Assembly: GCA_030706405.1 (NCBI GenBank)
Contig: JAUZOO010000020.1
Coordinates: 1-39,548, forward strand
From: Bacteroidota bacterium
Lineage (GTDB): Bacteria; Bacteroidota; Bacteroidia; Bacteroidales; JAAUTT01
Length of the DNA stretch: 39,548 nt
Reading direction: 5' to 3'
Shown: in pieces, positions 36,410 to 39,548 of the stretch
How the letters are laid out: each line of letters opens with the position of its first letter
Numbering within the stretch: position 1 is the first letter of the stretch
Notes under the pieces: generated by a model
Database searches by the model: none
The model's input: the letters and a program-made list of their open reading frames with translations, nothing else
Told to the model about the DNA's origin: nothing
Made by a program: the position numbers and the translations under genes

Positions 36410-37054
36410 TTATTTATTAATCTTACAGCTATCAACAAATAAACTACCTAATTCTGTAATTTCAAAACGAATATCGTTATCATCATATACAACAACTGTT
36501 TCATTATAGTCATCTTCTCCATATCCTTGATATTTAACATCTTTAATTTTTGCCCTTGGAGTTAATTGTCTAATAACACCTAATCTAACAAGATTTGAAG
36601 TTTCTGCATCATAAATATTTAATTTCATATAATCTACAATGCCTTTTTCCCTAATAAAATCAAGTGCATTAGCTTCTTCTGAAGAAAGTTGACCTAAAAT
36701 ATAAGGAAAAACAGTTGAACGAAGATTTTGTCTTGAATCGATATAATTTACTAATAAATTAGCCCATCTGTCTTGTAAATCATCGTTTTCTTCTAATGAT
36801 GCGTTTTCAAGTAAGGGAACCAATATTTTAAGGGATACTTTTTTAATATCTATCTTTTTCTCTTTAGCAATTTTTTCAGCTTTTTTAAGTAAGTTGATTT
36901 GATTCCTAAATCTAAATATTCGAATATTATCAGCAAGCAATAATCCAACCTCTTCAATTGGTGGACCAATTATTTTCCCAAGAAAATCCTTGATTAAGTC
37001 AAATCCTTTTTCAACAGCGGTTGACGTTATATCAATTTTCTTATCCTCACTCAT
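36410..37054 (-). CDS. Abi-alpha/DUF4393 family protein
   Basis: A 214-residue protein of the DUF4393 (Abi_alpha) family. It has an amphipathic N-terminus (AVEKGFDLIKDFLGKIIGPPIEE), the central block LKILVPLLENASLEENDDLQ followed by DRWANLLVNYI, and FPYILGQLSSEEANALDFI. A winged-helix-like tail (ITELGSLFVDSC) ends it. The family was named for a link with abortive phage infection; the mechanism is not known. It is alone in a cassette bounded by TTGGCGGTA and TACCGCCAA. AT-rich composition contrasts with the housekeeping genes in the first 15 kb. Confidence 0.85.
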   Translation of the reverse strand: MSEDKKIDITSTAVEKGFDLIKDFLGKIIGPPIEEVGLLLADNIRIFRFRNQINLLKKAEKIAKEKKIDIKKVSLKILVPLLENASLEENDDLQDRWANLLVNYIDSRQNLRSTVFPYILGQLSSEEANALDFIREKGIVDYMKLNIYDAETSNLVRLGVIRQLTPRAKIKDVKYQGYGEDDYNETVVVYDDNDIRFEITELGSLFVDSCKINK

Positions 37055-37146
37055 AATATTGGGTATAATTAAATCCGGTTGTTACTATTTTAATCTTAAA
37101 ATCCATCAGAAAACTATCCTACTTGCAGATTTGCAACATTACCGCC

Positions 37147-37268
37147 AACGTTGGGCATATGAGTTGTGGCGGTGTTCGGAGCGATTCATTTTCAACCGAG
37201 GCAGAAACTTAAATAGAAGTACTGCACTTGGCAACCCACAAACCCAGCCATTACTTATATGCCATGTT
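37147..37268 (-). repeat. attC-like repeat 7, divergent
   Basis: The 122 bases from AAC to GTT keep length and architecture but not sequence. GGCATATGAGTTGTGGCGGTGTT pairs imperfectly with AACCCAGCCATTACTTATATGCC, the two outermost sevens being perfect complements. That structure persists while sequence differs argues that structure is selected. Confidence 0.75.
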
Positions 37269-37279
37269 GGCAGTAGTTG

Positions 37280-37942
37280 TTATTTTTTTCTTTTAAAACC
37301 AATAATTTCTGTCTTATCTTTTTGTTTTTCATCATAATCATAAAGTCCATAAACAATTACTCTGGTAGAGTCTTTGGTGTACGATACATTTATTGAATCA
37401 ATTCCATAAACTTCGTAATCTAGCCGTTTCAAATGTTTTTCAAAGATGAAATCCTTTTCGTAAATATCTAATCTTGGTGGACCTAAAACTCCTAAAAATG
37501 TAGATTGAACCCTTATATTTCTATCCTGATAGTAAATATTTTCAGCCGGGGAAATTAATTGTCCAAACAGCGATGCTACCAAAACAAAGCCAATAAATGG
37601 AATCAATAAAATCCCGCCAACAACCACGGGAAAAAAAGAAAACAACCTGAAATAGATTTTCTCAAATCTATTCAGAATTGATTTATTTGACAGAAAATTA
37701 AAGAATATTCCAGAAATCAGAACTGTAATTATTATAATTCTTGTTGTCCATAGTCCACGAAATCCCAAATCAAGTTTTAAGTTTAAAACTCCAATACTTA
37801 AACTTACCAAAAGAGTGACAAAATGAACATATTTAATAATCTTTGATACAAGTGGATTCAGTCTCCATGCAACCTTTTTATTCCATTGGATCAATCCATA
37901 AATATAAATTACTACAAAGATTCCTGTCAGTAAATATGCCAT
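37280..37942 (-). CDS. Membrane protein of unknown function
   Basis: A 220-residue protein with four hydrophobic segments (about 1-18, 36-55, 66-85, 100-130) followed by a soluble C-terminal domain of about 85 residues rich in Tyr and charged residues (IYYQDRNIRVQSTFLGVLGPP onwards). No signal peptide or motif is recognised. It is alone in a cassette whose ends are TTGGCAGTAGTTGT and ACAATTACTGCCAA. The small-membrane-protein architecture is typical of cassette cargo and of some effectors; no function is claimed. Confidence 0.75.
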   Translation of the reverse strand: MAYLLTGIFVVIYIYGLIQWNKKVAWRLNPLVSKIIKYVHFVTLLVSLSIGVLNLKLDLGFRGLWTTRIIIITVLISGIFFNFLSNKSILNRFEKIYFRLFSFFPVVVGGILLIPFIGFVLVASLFGQLISPAENIYYQDRNIRVQSTFLGVLGPPRLDIYEKDFIFEKHLKRLDYEVYGIDSINVSYTKDSTRVIVYGLYDYDEKQKDKTEIIGFKRKK

Positions 37943-37968
37943 GTTAGAGTCTTTTTACAATTACTGCC

Positions 37969-38093
37969 AACGGTCGGGGCTATGCGACGAGCGGGACGTC
38001 GTGGACGCGAACCTGTCACCCGTGACAGAGTTTGCAAGCGAAAGCAAAGCTTTCAGCGAGCAGTTACCCCCGCTTGGCGTATGAGCCCTTGTT
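37969..38093 (-). repeat. attC-like repeat 8 (ATGCGACG subgroup)
   Basis: The 125 bases from AAC to GTT start AACGGTCGGGGCTATGCGACG and end CTTGGCGTATGAGCCCTTGTT. The interior GACGTCGTGGACGCGAAC is almost identical to repeat 4. The right core GTTGTGCATA complements the left core of repeat 9 (TATGCACAAC). Confidence 0.83.
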
Positions 38094-38430
38094 GTGCATA
38101 GGGCATTCTTCGTTTCATTAAAGTCGCTGTCATTCATTGTGTTCGCTATTTGCTGGCAATTTAAACATTCTATAAATTCCTTTCGCTAAAGGATGCGACT
38201 TTTTCGTTTACTTATTTGATTCACCGCGCAGCCTTTTCATTTGAGATTTTAAAATCAGCGCGACGGCGATTCTTTTCGTTAGCGACTTTAATCTTCGCGC
38301 AGTATTTTGTAATCAATTATTATTCAGCGCGTAGGCTAGTTTAAAACGTTAAAGTGTATCCAATCAACTGTAAATCATTTAATTGCGTTCGATTTAGTGA
38401 ATCGTTGCGGCGGCTACTTGCCTTATGCAC
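38094..38430. other. Gene-free cassette with inverted repeats
   Basis: This 337-base block has full cassette boundaries (TGTGCATAGGGC and GCCTTATGCACA) but no credible gene. It contains a perfect 12-bp inverted repeat, ATTAAAGTCGCT (38117-38128) and AGCGACTTTAAT (38281-38292). It also has two CGCGC/GCGCG pairs (near 38224/38259 and 38296/38327) able to form local hairpins of about 40 bases. It could encode a structured RNA or be a decayed cassette. Confidence 0.5.
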
Positions 38431-38554
38431 AACGGTTGGCGGTATGAAACGTTGGGGGTTTCGGAGCTGCGAATGTATCAACCGATACGAACCTTGCCAG
38501 CGAGCGATGCGCTTGGCATACCACAGAACCCCCAATGTTTTATGACCGCGTGTT
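38431..38554 (-). repeat. attC-like repeat 9 (ATGAAAC subgroup), best preserved
   Basis: The 124 bases from AAC to GTT form the clearest structure. GCGGT-ATGAAAC-TTGGGGGTT on the left pairs with AACCCCCAA-GTTTTAT-ACCGC on the right, with single extrahelical bases. A secondary hairpin in the loop is GCCAGCG...CGCTTGGC. Outer AAC/GTT pair with unpaired spacers between. The layout equals an attC hairpin: outer box, spacer, inner box, variable terminal structure. Confidence 0.85.
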
Positions 38555-38562
38555 AGCAGCCG

Positions 38563-38817
38563 TTATTTTTTTAGTATTAAATCACGTAACTGACTCATAG
38601 CAGAATTGTATCTATCATTAAGAGCTTTAGTTCTTGCTTCATCTGCCGCACTCAAGTCCACATCCTTCTTTATTTTATCAAATAAGATATCTTTCTCCTT
38701 ATCTAAGTTTTCACAAACATTTGTTAATTCGTCTGTTAGTTCTTTGATTTTGTCAAGTTTTTTGCCTTCTTCAACCGCATTGAGAAGTTGTCTAAGTAAT
38801 TCTTCGTGTAGTCCCAT
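38563..38817 (-). CDS. Small coiled-coil protein, unknown function
   Basis: An 84-residue protein, almost wholly helical and highly charged (ELLRQLLNAVEEGKKLDKIK), with heptad-like leucines and no Cys-rich or membrane segment. It lies 7 bases after the TIR-like gene and is surely co-transcribed with it. It may be a partner, adaptor or antitoxin of that protein, which is inference from operon position. The stop is 8 bases from repeat 9, so it fills the cassette end. Confidence 0.7.
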   Translation of the reverse strand: MGLHEELLRQLLNAVEEGKKLDKIKELTDELTNVCENLDKEKDILFDKIKKDVDLSAADEARTKALNDRYNSAMSQLRDLILKK

Positions 38818-38824
38818 TTTTTAG

Positions 38825-39289
38825 TTATTTGTTAAACCAAGGTAGTTTTTGTTTTTGAAAATCGCCAAATGATTTAGAATATTCTTTTGCCCAAGATATT
38901 CCTGAATCTATTTGCTCTTCAAAATTGTCGTTAGTATATTCAAATTTTTTGATGTTATTTAATTTATGATAAAGGTCTTCAAACATCCAAGTAGAACCTT
39001 GTCCTTGCCGTTGTAATACAATTGATGTCAGTTCAGCAAATTTTGTTATGTGTGGAAATTCGTAAAGATGTCCTGTTGGCTCACTGTTTTCTATTATAAC
39101 AAATCTTGAGGAAAGTCCAAATCTTAAAACTTTTTGCATTACACTTTCTCCAATAATGTCAGGTTGCTCTTTGATTATGTAAGTATAAAACCCCAAGTTA
39201 TCAATATATGATTGTATCCGTTTTAAAAGTTCAAGACCCTCGCCAGTATCTTTACCAAGAATTAAAACGCTATCAGAATTTTCAAGCAT
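38825..39289 (-). CDS. TIR-like domain protein, 5' end apparently cut by an IS
   Basis: From the ATG at 39289 the product has 154 residues, but the frame stays open upstream to about 39394 with continuing protein-like sequence (LTEPTSIDSKTLAENINIAF). So the true start is probably lost to the insertion at about 39370. The domain begins SVLILGKDTGEGLELLKRI and continues GFYTYIIKEQPDIIGESVMQK, then RFVIIENSEPTGHLYEF. This strand order and the EQP/G/K pattern resemble TIR-like (PF10137/CAP12) nucleotide-binding effectors of CBASS and Pycsar systems. The similarity is judged by eye and is moderate. Confidence 0.6.
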   Translation of the reverse strand: MLENSDSVLILGKDTGEGLELLKRIQSYIDNLGFYTYIIKEQPDIIGESVMQKVLRFGLSSRFVIIENSEPTGHLYEFPHITKFAELTSIVLQRQGQGSTWMFEDLYHKLNNIKKFEYTNDNFEEQIDSGISWAKEYSKSFGDFQKQKLPWFNK

Positions 39290-39398
39290 AGAGTTTGCTC
39301 GTTCAAAAACACTATCAAACGCAATATTTATATTTTCAGCTAAAGTTTTACTGTCAATGCTTGTAGGCTCCGTTAGTGTCTGTCTTCTCCTAATCTAG

Positions 39399-39418
39399 CT
39401 TGACATAAAAAAGTCAAG
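39399..39418 (+). promoter_or_regulatory. Short palindrome before the transposase gene
   Basis: CTTGAC and GTCAAG flank 8 bases (ATAAAAAA), 4 bases before the transposase start. It may be a hairpin or operator at the left end of the insertion element. Confidence 0.35.
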
Positions 39419-39421
39419 AAA

Positions 39422-39548
39422 ATGGAAAAGCAAACACCGAACCTTTCCGAAAATATGGAAGGATTTAAACAAGAAAAAGTTGATTATTCGAAGTACGAAA
39501 CAAGTTTTCGACGATGGCTGGTTCAGGAGATAGAATCAGGGCGAATGA
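39422..39548 (+). CDS. IS3-type transposase OrfA, N-terminus only
   Basis: An ATG at 39422 opens a frame that runs off the window after 42 residues (MEKQTPNLSENMEGFKQEK, then YETSFRRWLVQEIESGRM). The FRRWLVQEIESGRM segment is characteristic of the first open frame of IS3-like elements in Bacteroidota, which encodes the HTH DNA-binding part. The element's left end is probably near 39370, inside the coding frame of the TIR-like gene. The terminal repeat cannot be confirmed because the other end is outside. Confidence 0.6.
   Translation, partial: MEKQTPNLSENMEGFKQEKVDYSKYETSFRRWLVQEIESGRM

Larger units (their letters stand above)
24640..39290 (-). other. attC-like gene cassette array (composite region)
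   Basis: Nine related palindromic repeats, all in one orientation, divide this region into blocks of zero to two genes. All convincing cargo genes read on the minus strand. Blocks start with bases complementary to their own end: TTAGCGGTAA/TTACTGCTAA, TTGGCGGTA/TACCGCCAA, TTGGCAGTA/TACTGCCAA, TTGTGCATA/TATGCACAA, TTGGGCGCT/AGCGCCCAA. This is the signature of circularisable cassettes in which the repeat is rebuilt on excision, as in integrons. No integrase gene lies in the window, so it would be a cluster of attC-like sites without a nearby integrase. The interpretation is inference; the repeats and complementarity are visible. Confidence 0.7.

Noticed and set aside
38341-38535. Open frames on both strands across repeat 9
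   Set aside because: Both run through the repeat itself; the palindrome creates mirror frames. No start signal or protein-like pattern.
24640-39290. CRISPR array
   Set aside because: Repeats are 120-125 bases and spaced by whole genes of varying length; no short regular spacers and no cas genes.
24640-39290. Classical integron with GTTRRRY sites
   Set aside because: The right cores read GTTGGCG, GTTGTGC, GTTAGCA and similar, which do not fit GTTRRRY, and no intI gene is present, so I call the sites attC-like only.

Overview
The window looks like a chromosome segment from a member of the Bacteroidota, probably a Bacteroidales/Marinilabiliales-type environmental polysaccharide degrader. The reasons are a gldD gliding lipoprotein gene beside mutY and ssb, an HU gene followed by a 30-residue MPSGKKRKRH-type basic protein, a Bacteroidota-type RNase G, a propeller/Y_Y_Y signalling protein, and promoters of the TTG-N17-23-TAnnTTTG type. 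The genus cannot be read from sequence alone.

Layout. (1) 1-8.3 kb is conserved housekeeping: a partial tRNA-Asp, a small membrane protein, a leftward RNase G gene, a leftward HU plus mini-ribosomal-protein operon, then rightward mutY, ssb, gldD, a phosphopantetheinyl transferase, an M48 lipoprotein peptidase and RlmD. The gldE gene that normally sits between ssb and gldD is absent. (2) 8.4-15.4 kb holds a UbiD-family decarboxylase, a large double-propeller SpoIIE-type phosphatase, and a convergent membrane hybrid kinase whose ATP-binding domain looks degenerate. (3) 15.6-24.2 kb holds a secreted protein of unknown function, an SBF-like transporter, an SGNH esterase with an inactive-looking alpha/beta-hydrolase domain, a YkgJ-type cysteine-cluster protein, a TMEM143/DUF3754 membrane protein and a PocR-PAS hybrid histidine kinase.

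(4) From about 24.6 kb to the end the character changes. Every convincing host gene is on the minus strand, in blocks of one or two genes. The blocks are separated by at least nine related imperfect palindromes, all in the same orientation. Seven full-length copies measure 121-125 bases from a left AAC to a right GTT. In several blocks the bases just after one repeat are the reverse complement of the bases just before the next repeat (for example TTGGCAGTA and TACTGCCAA). That is the arrangement expected of circularisable gene cassettes with integron attC-type sites, but the core boxes do not fit the classical GTTRRRY rule and no integrase is present in the window. I read this as an attC-like cassette array, and it is the main candidate for an undescribed system here.

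The cassettes carry a DUF2975/HTH pair, an AraC regulator with an NAD-binding reductase, a GH11 xylanase with a GH43 enzyme, an MGH1-like glycosidase, a HEPN-motif protein, an Abi-alpha (DUF4393) protein, a membrane protein, a cassette with no gene, and a TIR-like/coiled-coil pair. A group II intron with a frameshifted reverse transcriptase sits at a cassette boundary. The left end of an IS3-like element interrupts the last gene at the window edge. Several cargo genes resemble phage-defence components, so the array may be a reservoir of accessory and defence functions.
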